In this document: one piece after another, positions 42,207 to 51,506 of the stretch | Position numbering within the stretch: the first letter of the stretch is position 1 | How the letters are laid out: every line of letters begins with the position of its first letter | Program-made: the position numbers and the translations under genes | Notes under the pieces: generated by a model | Seen by the model: only the letters and a program-made list of their open reading frames with translations | Told to the model about the DNA's origin: nothing | Database searches by the model: none | Assembly (NCBI GenBank): GCA_023268155.1 | Contig: JALNKM010000005.1 | Span: 1-64,000 of the forward strand | Origin: Candidatus Geocrenenecus huangii | GTDB lineage: Archaea; Thermoproteota; Nitrososphaeria_A; Caldarchaeales; Wolframiiraptoraceae | Reading direction: 5' to 3' | Length of the DNA stretch: 64,000 nt

Positions 42207-43504
42207 TTCTCTTCTACTGGCTCAACTCTTAGTATATCGTCGGTCTTTCCGATTATTCTTACTCTCCCACCTGGCTTTACTTCTTTTTCAGAGATCGCCT
42301 TCCAAAGTTCTCCACCAATTCTAACGTATCCCTCGATCCCCGGTGTAAGCAAGTCTACGGCTCTACCATATTCATCTGGTATTTCCCTCAAGTATGGTTT
42401 ACTCCGTACCGCTTGTACAGCTTTATAGATCAGGAAACCGAAGAAGACGGAGATAAGGAGCATAACTATCGCTACGGTTGGTATAAGTTCGTTAAACCAT
42501 AGTTGTGAAACGAATTGTTCTCTAGGTGGAAAACCAGCCATTAAAACTATGCCTATGCTTAGAGAGATTATTCCTCCAACAGCAGCTGCTCCGAAAGTGT
42601 GTGAGAAGACTTCATACACTAGTAGTGCTCCACCTATACCCACTAATAGTAAGCCTATCAAGTTTACATCAAATCCTTGACCTATTAAACCTAATAGTAT
42701 GAGTACCCCTCCTGCTACTTCGGCTCCCCAACCTGGTGATGCGAAGCCGAGTATCAGAGTCATTATGCCTGCTGCGAGAAGGATAGATGAGATGAGCGGA
42801 TTCGAGAAAGCTTCCATAAAATACACTCTTAATGGTTTATCGACCTCCACGAGTAGGCTATCCTTCGTACTAAATTTGAATACTCTATCTCTGATAACTA
42901 TCTCCCAACCATCTATTTTCTCCAAGAATTCTTTGGGATTTCTAGCTATGACCTCAATCACGTTATTCTTCAATGCTTCTTCAGGTCCTAATACCAGGTT
43001 CTGAGTTACGAACAGTCTTGCAACCGATTCATTTCTATTATTCATTCTCGCTAAAGAGGAGATCTTCTCAGACAAGAAATTGATAAGCTTACTATCGTTG
43101 CTTGGTACGCCTCCGACAACAGGTTGACATGCACCGATGTGAGTGTAGGGGGCCATACCCGCTATTCTACATGCCATCAATATGTATGTTCCAGCAGACA
43201 TTGCCTCCGCACCTTCAGGATACACCATGCAGATGACGAGTTTCTCAGATGCCTGGATCAACTTGATGACCTCTAACGTAGATTCCGCTTCTCCGCCCAA
43301 CGTATCGAGAGTTATTAAGAAGATGTCGTAACCTCGAGCGCCATCTTCTAAGGTCATCTTAACATATTCTACAGTTGCTGGAGAAACATATCCCTCAATC
43401 TTTAGCCAGGCTACCTTAACCTGCTCGCTCTCTACACTTAGAGAGTTTGACACTAAAAGTAGGGAAGATAATGTAAGCAGGATTAAGCAGTAGGTCTTGT
43501 TCAT
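42203..43504 (-). CDS. NfeD/STOPP-type membrane serine protease
   Basis: Stomatin operon partner protein. A signal peptide (1 to about 24) precedes a ClpP-like domain with the catalytic Ser in EAMSAGTYILMA (about 99-110), a Lys later on, and LDTLGGEAESTLEV before it. About 225-370 holds four to five membrane helices, and the end is the NfeD OB-fold (GIEGYVRIGGELWKA about 390-404). Pyrococcus PH1510 of this type cuts the C-terminus of stomatin. It overlaps stomatin upstream and the phosphoribosyltransferase downstream by 4 bp each. Confidence 0.92.
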   Translation of the reverse strand: MNKTYCLILLTLSSLLLVSNSLSVESEQVKVAWLKIEGYVSPATVEYVKMTLEDGARGYDIFLITLDTLGGEAESTLEVIKLIQASEKLVICMVYPEGAEAMSAGTYILMACRIAGMAPYTHIGACQPVVGGVPSNDSKLINFLSEKISSLARMNNRNESVARLFVTQNLVLGPEEALKNNVIEVIARNPKEFLEKIDGWEIVIRDRVFKFSTKDSLLVEVDKPLRVYFMEAFSNPLISSILLAAGIMTLILGFASPGWGAEVAGGVLILLGLIGQGFDVNLIGLLLVGIGGALLVYEVFSHTFGAAAVGGIISLSIGIVLMAGFPPREQFVSQLWFNELIPTVAIVMLLISVFFGFLIYKAVQAVRSKPYLREIPDEYGRAVDLLTPGIEGYVRIGGELWKAISEKEVKPGGRVRIIGKTDDILRVEPVEEK

Positions 43505-44286
43505 CCTTTCTTTTCACTTTTCACTACTCCTAAGAGTGTGCCAAGCTGTGGAGAAGAACTCTCAGTAACGACGATCATGTTCTTCTCTCTAGCTATCTCA
43601 CTCCAAGTCTGAAGTTCTCTTAACCTTAAGGCTATAGGGCTCTTAGCATAGTATTCAGCAGCCTCAGCCATCTTCTTAGCTGCTTCAAGCTCGCCTTCAG
43701 CCATTATCACTCTGCTTCTCCTTTCTCTTTCAGCTTCAGCTTGTTTAGCCATAGCCCTTTGCATGGCCTCAGGTATAATTACGTCTCTTATCGCCACAGC
43801 GGTAACCTTCACTCCCCAAGCTTCAGTTAATTCATCGAGAATAGATTGTACTTTTTTGCTTAGTTCTTCTCTCTTGCTCAACAGTTCATCCAATTCAACT
43901 TGACCTATCACGTCTCTAAGAGTTGTTTGGGCTAGTAGACTGGAAGCCATAACGTAATCTTTTACCTTAATCGCTGCAGCGATAGGGTCACTCACTCTAA
44001 AATACACGACTGCGTCAACATCGACGGTGACATTATCTTTTGTTATAATCCTTTGCTTGGGTACATCCATTGTAAGTAGTCTTAAGTCGATCACCCTCCT
44101 CCTATCTATTATTGGAAGTATCACCACTATTCCAGGCCCCTTCGCACCTTTCAGTCTCCCAACCCTAAAAATGACTACTCTCTCATATTCTGTCACGATC
44201 TTTATAGATGATGATAAGATGATTATTAGGAATATCAATATGAAGAATAAGAGAAAGAGCGTTCCAGGCTGGATCTGGCTGATCAT
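43501..44286 (-). CDS. Stomatin/SPFH (band 7) membrane protein
   Basis: A membrane-anchored SPFH scaffold protein. One hydrophobic helix at about 8-28, then the band 7 core with ERVVIFRVGRLKGAKGPG (about 34-51), VDVDAVVYFRV (about 90-100), QTTLRDVIGQVELDELLSKR (about 121-140) and VTAVAIRDVIIPEAMQRAM (about 160-178), followed by a charged coiled coil rich in Glu/Ala/Arg. It is first in the operon with the STOPP protease, its usual partner. ATG start. Confidence 0.94.
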   Translation of the reverse strand: MISQIQPGTLFLLFFILIFLIIILSSSIKIVTEYERVVIFRVGRLKGAKGPGIVVILPIIDRRRVIDLRLLTMDVPKQRIITKDNVTVDVDAVVYFRVSDPIAAAIKVKDYVMASSLLAQTTLRDVIGQVELDELLSKREELSKKVQSILDELTEAWGVKVTAVAIRDVIIPEAMQRAMAKQAEAERERRSRVIMAEGELEAAKKMAEAAEYYAKSPIALRLRELQTWSEIAREKNMIVVTESSSPQLGTLLGVVKSEKKG

Positions 44287-44361
44287 GATCGTCTCTCAAT
44301 ATAACTTTCTTATCTTGTAGAATAAATAGTTTAAAAAGAGGTTCCCCCTTCAATAAGTGGT

Positions 44362-44820
44362 ATGAGTAATGAAGATTCAGAGGTAGAGTTTACTGTTAGG
44401 AGGTTTATGTCCACCAATCCCTTAACCGTAGATGAAGATGAAAACATCGTTCACGTATCTGATAAGATGATGGTGAGAGGGGTTGGAGCATGTTTTGTTG
44501 AAAGAGATGGTAAGGTGGTTGGAATAATTACGGAGAGAGATATCGTTAGAAGAGTTGTAGCCAGCGGTCTTGACCCTCTAAAAACTAGAGCAACGGAAAT
44601 AATGTCTAGACCTATTATAGCCGTAGAACCTGATACTAGCGTTGAAGATGCATTGAAGACTATGGCTGAGAAAAAGATAAGGAGGCTGGCAGTTATAGAG
44701 AATAACGTACTGGTAGGGATAGTAACGATATCTGACCTTGCTAGAGCTCTCCTGGAGAAGGTCGAGATAGTAAACGAGTTCGTACGTGCTGCTACTCGTC
44801 AACTACCTATGTATGGATAG
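44362..44820 (+). CDS. CBS-domain pair protein
   Basis: 152 residues made almost wholly of two CBS domains (about 13-70 and 79-137). Openings are STNPLTVDEDENIVHVSDKM and SRPIIAVEPDTSVEDALKTM, with GIITERDIVRRVV and GIVTISDLARALL as the second halves. Such Bateman modules bind AMP, ATP or SAM and act as energy sensors through unknown partners. ATG start with AAGTGGT just upstream. It is divergent from the stomatin operon and unrelated in architecture to the zinc-finger CBS protein at 19.2 kb. Confidence 0.92.
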   Translation: MSNEDSEVEFTVRRFMSTNPLTVDEDENIVHVSDKMMVRGVGACFVERDGKVVGIITERDIVRRVVASGLDPLKTRATEIMSRPIIAVEPDTSVEDALKTMAEKKIRRLAVIENNVLVGIVTISDLARALLEKVEIVNEFVRAATRQLPMYG

Positions 44821-44958
44821 ATATACATTTGCAGTATAGGTCAAGTTCTGTCTCGATTATCAAGGAGCCTTCCACACTTTGAACATAACGCTATAATCAA
44901 TTATCTCTAGTCTACAGATTATTTCGACGAAATTAGTATATGCTTAGAGGGGGCTTGC

Positions 44959-46215
44959 ATGGTTTTTATTCCTGGTGGAGCAAGTGATCGGTTATTAATC
45001 TCTTTATCTATTGATATCTTGAAGATGAGTGGAGAGTACTTTAGGCTGATTAGGGACACTGCTAGGGAGTTGAAAGAATATGATGGGGTGGTTGGACTCG
45101 TTTTCCACAATGATGCTGATGGATTATGTGCAGCGAGCATATCAGCCTCGACCCTGAACAAGACAGGGAAAAAATATAAGCTGGTATGTATAGAGAAGAT
45201 TCATCCAGCTATCCTGAGGCTCGTATACTCCACAGATTGTAGGTTGTATGTTTTCCTAGATATTGGTTCTGGGAAAGCAGACCTTATCGCGAGAATGAGT
45301 GAAGAAAGAAAAACAAGAAACATCATACTTGACCACCATGACCCGATGAGGATAGATAGCCCAAATGTTGTAAACCTGAACCCCGAGTTATATGGTTTCA
45401 GTGGTGAGAGGGACGTCAGCGGTTCAACCGCAACATACCTATTGATGCGTGAAGTTGCAGATATAAAAGATTCTGCATGGATGGCGGTTGTAGGTTCAGC
45501 GGAGATACCCGGTCCATTGAAGGGTCTAAACCAGATACCTCTACAAGATTCGCTCGAGGTCGGTGATGTAGAGATTAAGAAAGGACGTGAAGAATTTTAC
45601 AATATTAAAATCTTTAACAAGCCTTGGAACAAGCTTTCCTCCATTCTAACGGCTATCGGTAGTATAGGTTATTATCGTGGAGGACCCTACAAGGTGGTTA
45701 GAGGGCTTCTGTCTACTAGGATAGATTTTGAGGAAGCAGAAAAACTAGAAGGGGAGAGGAGAACAAAATTTAACCAGTTGTTTAGCATTTTTTCTAGATC
45801 TAAGCTTAGAGTTGAAGGCGTAACTCAGTGGTTCCACATCCACGATCTGTTAAAAGGATTCGGAACTAAAACTATTGGAACATTCTGTTCAATGCTGAGC
45901 TACCGGAACATCGTGGCACAAGACAAATACCTCATAGGTTTCATGGATTTCGAGCCTACTATACCTGACCTCGGAATAGTCGAGGGAAGCTGGGTTAAAG
46001 TATCGGTTAGAACACCTAAGCTATTAAGTGAGAAGATTGAATCTGGAGAGATGCCTCCAGCGTCAGAGTTAACGATGAAGTCCGCAGAAGCGGTAGAAGG
46101 GTCAGGGGATGGACATAGTTTTGCCGCATCAGCGTTGATACCCTCCGGCAAGGAGAAGCAATTCATAAGCTTCTTCAATAAATTAGCGGTTGCCAAGCAG
46201 GCTTACTTAACTTAG
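44959..46215 (+). CDS. DHH-family phosphoesterase (archaeal RecJ/GAN-like)
   Basis: 418 residues. Motif I VFHNDADGLCAA (about 50-61), motif II FLDIGSG (about 98-104), motif III ILDHHDP (about 124-130, the DHH signature) and a C-terminal DHHA1-like GSGDGHSFAASALIPSG near 381-397. These are the metal-binding residues of single-strand exonucleases such as RecJ and the archaeal GINS-associated nuclease, and of nanoRNases; the size fits the archaeal RecJ group. ATG start with GAGGGGG 5 nt upstream. Solo gene, converging on pantoate kinase. Confidence 0.85.
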   Translation: MVFIPGGASDRLLISLSIDILKMSGEYFRLIRDTARELKEYDGVVGLVFHNDADGLCAASISASTLNKTGKKYKLVCIEKIHPAILRLVYSTDCRLYVFLDIGSGKADLIARMSEERKTRNIILDHHDPMRIDSPNVVNLNPELYGFSGERDVSGSTATYLLMREVADIKDSAWMAVVGSAEIPGPLKGLNQIPLQDSLEVGDVEIKKGREEFYNIKIFNKPWNKLSSILTAIGSIGYYRGGPYKVVRGLLSTRIDFEEAEKLEGERRTKFNQLFSIFSRSKLRVEGVTQWFHIHDLLKGFGTKTIGTFCSMLSYRNIVAQDKYLIGFMDFEPTIPDLGIVEGSWVKVSVRTPKLLSEKIESGEMPPASELTMKSAEAVEGSGDGHSFAASALIPSGKEKQFISFFNKLAVAKQAYLT

Positions 46216-46240
46216 TCGGAGATCCTCTATTTCTCCATGT

Positions 46241-47215
46241 CTAGCGCCAATGTAGTTGTTCCAATTCTATAGAATCGATAGATTTTGAATAAACGTTGTA
46301 GATCGATGTTATATCTGACACAATCAGTTGCATGTCAGGGAAATGCTCTGACAGACTTCTTACAACAAAATCCAAGTGCTTTTCACGCACCAATGCGTGG
46401 ACAGCCTCTCCCAGCATATTTTGAGCGTACCCTATAACTGGAAGATTTCTAATTACATCGAATATTTCCTGAACTTTTCTTGTTACGAAGCCTGACTCAT
46501 AAGAAAATTCTCTAGCGTATCTTAGGAAGTTCTCAGCAGTTGGATGTTTTAGTATTGTGGATAGATATTTGTCTCCCAGTTTTTCAACCTCTTCTAATCT
46601 TGACAATTCTGATAGGGAGTCAGGCGTTTCTATCGGTCCTGATACTATTGCGACGAGTTTAACTTCTGAAGACAGCGGGATACTATCTACTATACTTCTA
46701 GGCGGCGCTCCTTCTCTGAGAACAAGCACCAATCCTCCGGTCATTAACCCCACTTCACTATTCAACCCAGTCCTGCATCTCAACTCGATTTCATGTGTTG
46801 TTCTTATTACTTCAGTTAAAGTAGCTCCTTTACCCAGCATAGTGGATATTGCAAGTATCACTCCCGCAGCTGAAGATGCGCTTGTGCCGAAACCTGACCC
46901 AATAGGTACATCGATTCTATGTCTAATCTCTATTTTACCTGTTATATTATATCTTCTCCTCATTTCTTTAGCTGCCTCGATAGATGGTGGGAAATCCTTG
47001 ATCTTCTCGTTTACTACTACTTCTATTCTATCCGATCCATCAGGATGGATCCTTACCCATGTTTCTGAACCCTTAACGAGGGAAAATCCCCCACCTCTAG
47101 CACCTATTGTATCTAATCGTATCTTATCGTTCATTGCTCCAAGCTTTAGTTTTGGGGAAAATATGCTAGATAATGCAGATGGGAAATACGCATATCCACA
47201 TAATTCTATATTCAA
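46241..47215 (-). CDS. Pantoate kinase (GHMP family)
   Basis: Archaeal CoA-synthesis enzyme phosphorylating pantoate before condensation with beta-alanine. GHMP features are the GARGGGFSLV start (about 39-48), the ATP loop VPIGSGFGTSASSAAG (about 103-118), GLNSEVGLMTGGLVLVLREG (about 149-168) and the late YAQNMLGEAVHAL (about 270-282), which fits the pantoate kinase group (COG1829) better than mevalonate or homoserine kinases. It starts 10 nt after the ECF S-component gene, implying an operon. The partner phosphopantothenate synthetase is not in the window. Confidence 0.85.
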   Translation of the reverse strand: MNIELCGYAYFPSALSSIFSPKLKLGAMNDKIRLDTIGARGGGFSLVKGSETWVRIHPDGSDRIEVVVNEKIKDFPPSIEAAKEMRRRYNITGKIEIRHRIDVPIGSGFGTSASSAAGVILAISTMLGKGATLTEVIRTTHEIELRCRTGLNSEVGLMTGGLVLVLREGAPPRSIVDSIPLSSEVKLVAIVSGPIETPDSLSELSRLEEVEKLGDKYLSTILKHPTAENFLRYAREFSYESGFVTRKVQEIFDVIRNLPVIGYAQNMLGEAVHALVREKHLDFVVRSLSEHFPDMQLIVSDITSIYNVYSKSIDSIELEQLHWR

Positions 47216-47225
47216 CGTGTGTTCT

Positions 47226-47972
47226 TCACCTCGACAGGATTTCTGCTTCTACTTTTTCAGGCATGGCTTTGACTACAGCATACACTATAGGCGGTAGCAG
47301 GAATACTAGGAAGGGTATCTCTGTTAGATAAGTCCATAGAAACCATACTAGTGAAGCTATTATCGGCGCATTCGAGACACCTATGGGAAGTAGGGCAAAC
47401 TGGCTATAACCCCATAACCCTACTCCGATTATAGCGCTTCCGGCCATCAAGCCTATAGATGATGAGTAGATTATCTTAGAATAGCTTGGTTTGAATTGTG
47501 CTATTGCTATGCTTATCCCTAAGACGATTAATGTGACGATTAAGAAAGTGTATGAAGTTATTTCATCTAAGGCACCTGACAGAAAGAGAAGTATCGCAGC
47601 CAACAAAGGTATAACTTGTACACCTACGGAGAATATCTTCTTTAAGTTACTTAGTTTACCGCGAGCAAGTACGCCTATCAGGTAGAATCCTATAAAGTTT
47701 GATGTAACTCCAACCGTAATACTTAGAATAGGGTTTCCATGAACTACCATATCACTGATGAATATTCCTATAGCAGCTCCAACCGCTCCTATCCACGGTG
47801 AGAAAAGAATCGAGAATGTAGCTGGAATAACTACGGATGGCCAAAATCTAACGGTTCCGAAAACAGGAGCGAATAGACCAAGATACGTCGCTATACCAAC
47901 CGCTGCGTACAAGGCTCCATTACAAGATATGAGAGCAACTTCCACGCTTCTCTTCTTCCACCTACTATTCAT
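47226..47972 (-). CDS. ECF transporter substrate-binding (S) component-like membrane protein
   Basis: 248 residues with about 7-8 hydrophobic segments. The start LISCNGALYAAVGIATYLGL and VRFWPSVVIPATFSILFSPWIGAVGAAIG (split here across about 18-70) follow the S-component pattern of ECF vitamin importers, where a small A-x-x-x-A helix binds the energising T subunit. No A or T subunit genes are nearby, so it would share a common ECF module. Linkage to pantoate kinase suggests pantothenate, pantoate or a related precursor, but this is inference. The ATG lies about 10 nt after the expected transcript start. Confidence 0.75.
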   Translation of the reverse strand: MNSRWKKRSVEVALISCNGALYAAVGIATYLGLFAPVFGTVRFWPSVVIPATFSILFSPWIGAVGAAIGIFISDMVVHGNPILSITVGVTSNFIGFYLIGVLARGKLSNLKKIFSVGVQVIPLLAAILLFLSGALDEITSYTFLIVTLIVLGISIAIAQFKPSYSKIIYSSSIGLMAGSAIIGVGLWGYSQFALLPIGVSNAPIIASLVWFLWTYLTEIPFLVFLLPPIVYAVVKAMPEKVEAEILSR

Positions 47973-48002
47973 CTTCTTTTTCTAACAGAATATCCCAGAA
48001 GC

Positions 48003-48058
48003 AAATTATATCAATATTCCATACTGAAAATCAGTACGCGTCAGTATCAAACGATACT
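48003..48058 (-). promoter_or_regulatory. Promoter of the ECF S-component gene with two adjacent palindromes
   Basis: On the minus strand, TATA-like sequence at 48003-48012 lies about 35 nt before the ATG at 47972. Just upstream are TACTGA-aaa-TCAGTA (48022-48036) and AGTATC-aaac-GATACT (48043-48058), which also share a TCAGTA direct repeat. Being upstream of the TATA box, they look like activator or co-operative regulator sites rather than RNA hairpins. Confidence 0.45.
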
Positions 48059-48232
48059 TCTCAATGACGTGCTCTCTACTACATTCTCCTATCGGTCATG
48101 TTAAAGGGAGGTAAAAAGTAGTAATTACTATCTTCTATCAACAAGCGATTCAATTAAGAATAATCCATAGGTGTTTATCAATCTATTTTACACTCTAAAT
48201 CCATATTAATATGTATTGACTAGAATATTTTG

Positions 48233-49198
48233 ATGAGGGTTAAAGAAGTTAGGACTTTAATGAAGAGTGGAGGCTCAGTCGTTATAAGTTTACCGAAAGA
48301 GTGGATAGAAGGTATGAAGCTTAAACCAGGAGATAATGTGGAACTCTTGGTTACGAAAGATGCTATAATCGTAAAGACTTTAACTGTAGAGAAACTTGAT
48401 AAGACAACCCGTCTAACTTACCATGATGAAATACGTCATGTAATAGATCATATTATCGCGGCATACCTATTAGGATACAACAACATCGTAGTTGATATTC
48501 CCAAGACTGTTAAAGACTTATTCGATATCGAATTCTCGAAGATCAAGAATAAGTTGATGGGGTTGGAGATAGTAGAATACAGCAACAACAGGGTAGTCTT
48601 GAAGACGTTAATCGATCCATTAGAATTGCAGCCAATAGACATACTCAAGAGAATGTGGCAGATAACAAGGGAATCGATCGAAGAATCAATAACATCTATC
48701 CTGGAGGAAGACATAGAACTAGCTAATAGAGTTATCTTAAAAGATGATGAGATAGACAGACTATATTTCTACATGGTTAGGATGCTTAGAAGCTGCGCAG
48801 AAGACCCGGCCTTGCAGACGAGATTAAACTTATCGAATATCAACCTACTCGACTTCCGTGTGGCAGCCTACCTCTTAGAGAACATCAACGATAGAGCTTT
48901 AGATATAGCTTCAGCTACTCAACAAGGGATACTTAAAGCATTCGATAAACTGTTTTTAGAAAAACTAGTTGTTTCCAAGGAACTCTTAAAAGATAATCAC
49001 GATGATGTCTACCGAGTTTTCTTCAATAATGAAACAGAACTATTATATGCTCTACTGGAGAGAATAAACAAGATCAAGTTAGAGTTAACACTTAGTCGTT
49101 TGACTTCTAGGGAGTTAGGCGTATACGAACAAGTCTTAATGATCGCTAAAATGCAGTATGACCTAGCCGAACTTTCATGGATTCCATTAACGAGATAG
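48233..49198 (+). CDS. AbrB-PhoU phosphate-uptake regulator
   Basis: An N-terminal SpoVT/AbrB DNA-binding domain (about 1-45: VRTLMKSGGSVVISLPKEW, then MKLKPGDNVELLV) is fused to two PhoU-type helical bundles (about 70-320). This archaeal architecture is taken to regulate phosphate transport genes. Candidate targets in the window are the pit-DUF47 genes. The frame opens at TTG 48230; ATG 48233 lies about 25 nt after CCATATTAATATG, so it is likely the start of a leaderless mRNA. Confidence 0.88.
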   Translation: MRVKEVRTLMKSGGSVVISLPKEWIEGMKLKPGDNVELLVTKDAIIVKTLTVEKLDKTTRLTYHDEIRHVIDHIIAAYLLGYNNIVVDIPKTVKDLFDIEFSKIKNKLMGLEIVEYSNNRVVLKTLIDPLELQPIDILKRMWQITRESIEESITSILEEDIELANRVILKDDEIDRLYFYMVRMLRSCAEDPALQTRLNLSNINLLDFRVAAYLLENINDRALDIASATQQGILKAFDKLFLEKLVVSKELLKDNHDDVYRVFFNNETELLYALLERINKIKLELTLSRLTSRELGVYEQVLMIAKMQYDLAELSWIPLTR

Positions 49199-49264
49199 AA
49201 TCACTATATGATTACGAGTAGGGTACCTGTTCATGCATGTTTTCGTATATGATTGTAGGTTGAA

Positions 49265-51232
49265 TTAGAAGATCTCCGATAAGTCTAGTATCTTTATTTT
49301 TCCTTCTAGCCCCAAAACCCTTACAGCGTCTTCAAGCATAGCTAGACAGTATGGGCATTCCACGATTATGGCTTCAACATCTATCTTCAAAGCTTCCTCC
49401 AATCTTTGTAGACTTTCCCTCTTCACTCTTTTAACCTCACCCCAATAATTTCCACCACCTGCCCCACAGCAGAAAGTATCTTTGCGGCTTCTCTCCATTT
49501 CCCTAAATCTTAGATTTTTTAATAATTCTCTAGGCTCCTCCACAATATCGTTGAAACGGGCGATATAACATGAATCATGAAACGTTATTATTATTCCATT
49601 GTCTATTCTTGGTTTTATCTTGCCCTCCGCTAAGAGGTCTCTAAGCATTGTCGAATGATGTATCACTTCTACTTCTAGCCCGAACTCTCTATATTCATTC
49701 TTAAACATTTGGTAACAGTGGGGGCAGTGGACTATTATCTTCTTAGCCTTAACCTTTTTTAGAGTCTCGATATTCTTGTAGGCTAGTTCTTGGAACAATC
49801 CTTCTTCCCCTATCCTTCTAGCAGGCTCACCTGTGCATCTCTCCAACAAGCCTAGTATGGAGAAGTCTACACCTGCATTACTTAAGATCTCAACCATTTT
49901 CTTTGCAATATTCCTAATTCTCGGATCATATGTTGCTAGACATCCTATCCAGTAAATGTACTCGGGGTTTAAGTGCTCTTCGATAGTCTTGGCTCCAAGG
50001 CTTCTCAGTTCTCTCACTAGTGCTTCTTTCTCAGACCTCGGTAAACCATAAGGATTTTCAACTCTAGATAAGTTATTCAAGGTTTCGATAACTTTCTTTT
50101 CCATTCTGCCTTCTAGTATGAATGCTCTTCTCGCTTCCATGATATACTCGAGCGGACTTATCATTACTGGACATTTTTCAACGCATCCTCCACATGTCGT
50201 ACACGCATAGACTTCGCCGTAATCTATATCTTTAGATTCTATCAGGTCTCTACTCGTACCTTGCTTATACTTCCACATAATCTCTGCAAGCTTCTGGACA
50301 AGCCTTCTTGGGGATAACGGGGTTCCAGAAGAATATGCTGGACATATCGCTTCGCATCTTCCACAATCTGTACATACATCAAGCCCCATCTTCTGAAGCC
50401 AATCGAGGTCATCTATCTTCCTAAACCCGACTTTTAGTTCTTCAATAGTCATGATGTCTACCTCGCCTAGCTTAAAAGGTGTCTTCGATAGATGTGGAAG
50501 ACGTGGTGCATAGTATGTTAATCCAGAGTATATTGGAGATTGAAATATGTGGCGGAGGTTAGAATATGGTAGTGCCGCAACTAATCCGAAAGCAGTAATA
50601 GCATGAGACCACCATAAAACTGTATAGAGATTCTTGAGAGTTTCCATTGGCAGCTTTGAGGAGGATATCATGATCGAGATCATGTTGCCTATGAATGAGT
50701 AACCAGCCCACGTTGTCTGGGTTACTATTATCCGGATAGCTTCAAGTAGGAATCCCGAGATACCTATAAACAGTAAGCCCCACAGATAGATGTAGTACTT
50801 TACTTTAGGTCTAAGTCTCTTGACTCCAATATGTCTTCTAGTAAGCTGTATTATTATACCAAGGATTAGGAAGAGCCCTGCTACTTCGAGGGTGGATTCG
50901 AAGATAAGGTAGAAGCTTCCTTTAAGTAGTTTCTGATTAAAGAATTCTAGGAAGTCGCTATCTATGAATACTAGAAGAGTCCCGATGAATAGGAAGAGTA
51001 TCCCATAGCTTACCGCTAAATGCATTACCCCCGGAATCTTTTCTTGAATTATCTTCTTCTGTAGAATAACGTACCTCAATGATTGTTTAAACCAGTTTCT
51101 GAAATTCTTGAATAGGCTACGTAGAGCTTCAAACCCGTAAGCCCGCAATCTAAGATATAGACCATATAAGAAAACTATAGCAAACGGTATCAGGACGAAG
51201 TACATTATTAAGCTTGTTCCTGGAGGGAGCAA
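49265..51232 (-). CDS. Membrane-bound HdrD-like Fe-S oxidoreductase, probable ETF:menaquinone oxidoreductase
   Basis: N-terminal membrane domain of about 5-6 helices (to about residue 240) resembling a NarI/HdrE-like cytochrome b subunit. It is followed by two 4Fe-4S motifs (CTDCGRCEAICP and CTTCGGCVEKCP) and two CCG domains (YWIGCLATY with LERCTGEPARR; FHDSCYIAR with FCCGAGGGNYW), the noncubane-cluster arrangement of HdrD. Proteins of this exact fused type, next to ETF and acyl-CoA dehydrogenase genes in bacteria, pass ETF electrons to (methyl)menaquinone. Here etfBA, an acyl-CoA dehydrogenase and an acyl-CoA ligase are all close. The frame extends to 51349, but the TTG at 51232 has GGGAGA 8 nt upstream and gives the expected N-terminus. 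Confidence 0.88.
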   Translation of the reverse strand: MLPPGTSLIMYFVLIPFAIVFLYGLYLRLRAYGFEALRSLFKNFRNWFKQSLRYVILQKKIIQEKIPGVMHLAVSYGILFLFIGTLLVFIDSDFLEFFNQKLLKGSFYLIFESTLEVAGLFLILGIIIQLTRRHIGVKRLRPKVKYYIYLWGLLFIGISGFLLEAIRIIVTQTTWAGYSFIGNMISIMISSSKLPMETLKNLYTVLWWSHAITAFGLVAALPYSNLRHIFQSPIYSGLTYYAPRLPHLSKTPFKLGEVDIMTIEELKVGFRKIDDLDWLQKMGLDVCTDCGRCEAICPAYSSGTPLSPRRLVQKLAEIMWKYKQGTSRDLIESKDIDYGEVYACTTCGGCVEKCPVMISPLEYIMEARRAFILEGRMEKKVIETLNNLSRVENPYGLPRSEKEALVRELRSLGAKTIEEHLNPEYIYWIGCLATYDPRIRNIAKKMVEILSNAGVDFSILGLLERCTGEPARRIGEEGLFQELAYKNIETLKKVKAKKIIVHCPHCYQMFKNEYREFGLEVEVIHHSTMLRDLLAEGKIKPRIDNGIIITFHDSCYIARFNDIVEEPRELLKNLRFREMERSRKDTFCCGAGGGNYWGEVKRVKRESLQRLEEALKIDVEAIIVECPYCLAMLEDAVRVLGLEGKIKILDLSEIF

Positions 51233-51506
51233 TGCATAGTTCTCCCTGTATGGGATTAGACCTCGCGTATCATCTATAATTGAGATCTTTAGAAAACACT
51301 TACAAGATAGCCGGTAAATTAAAAAGAACATAAAATGATAGTCCATCACTCCAAAATGGGGACATTCTCTAAATATATTCCTTCATTCTTCATAAAGATG
51401 ACCTTTTTGTTAGGCTTTAGAAAAACATCGAGATGTATATATGGGTAACTAGCTTAAGCATATATATTGTAAAGATTTTTATCCCCTCTTAACGAATATA
51501 AACCAA

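Noticed and set aside
46557-47297. Long plus-strand ORF of 246 codons
   Set aside because: It is antisense to pantoate kinase, whose motifs are clear, and its Ser/Pro/Thr-rich translation is typical of a shadow frame.
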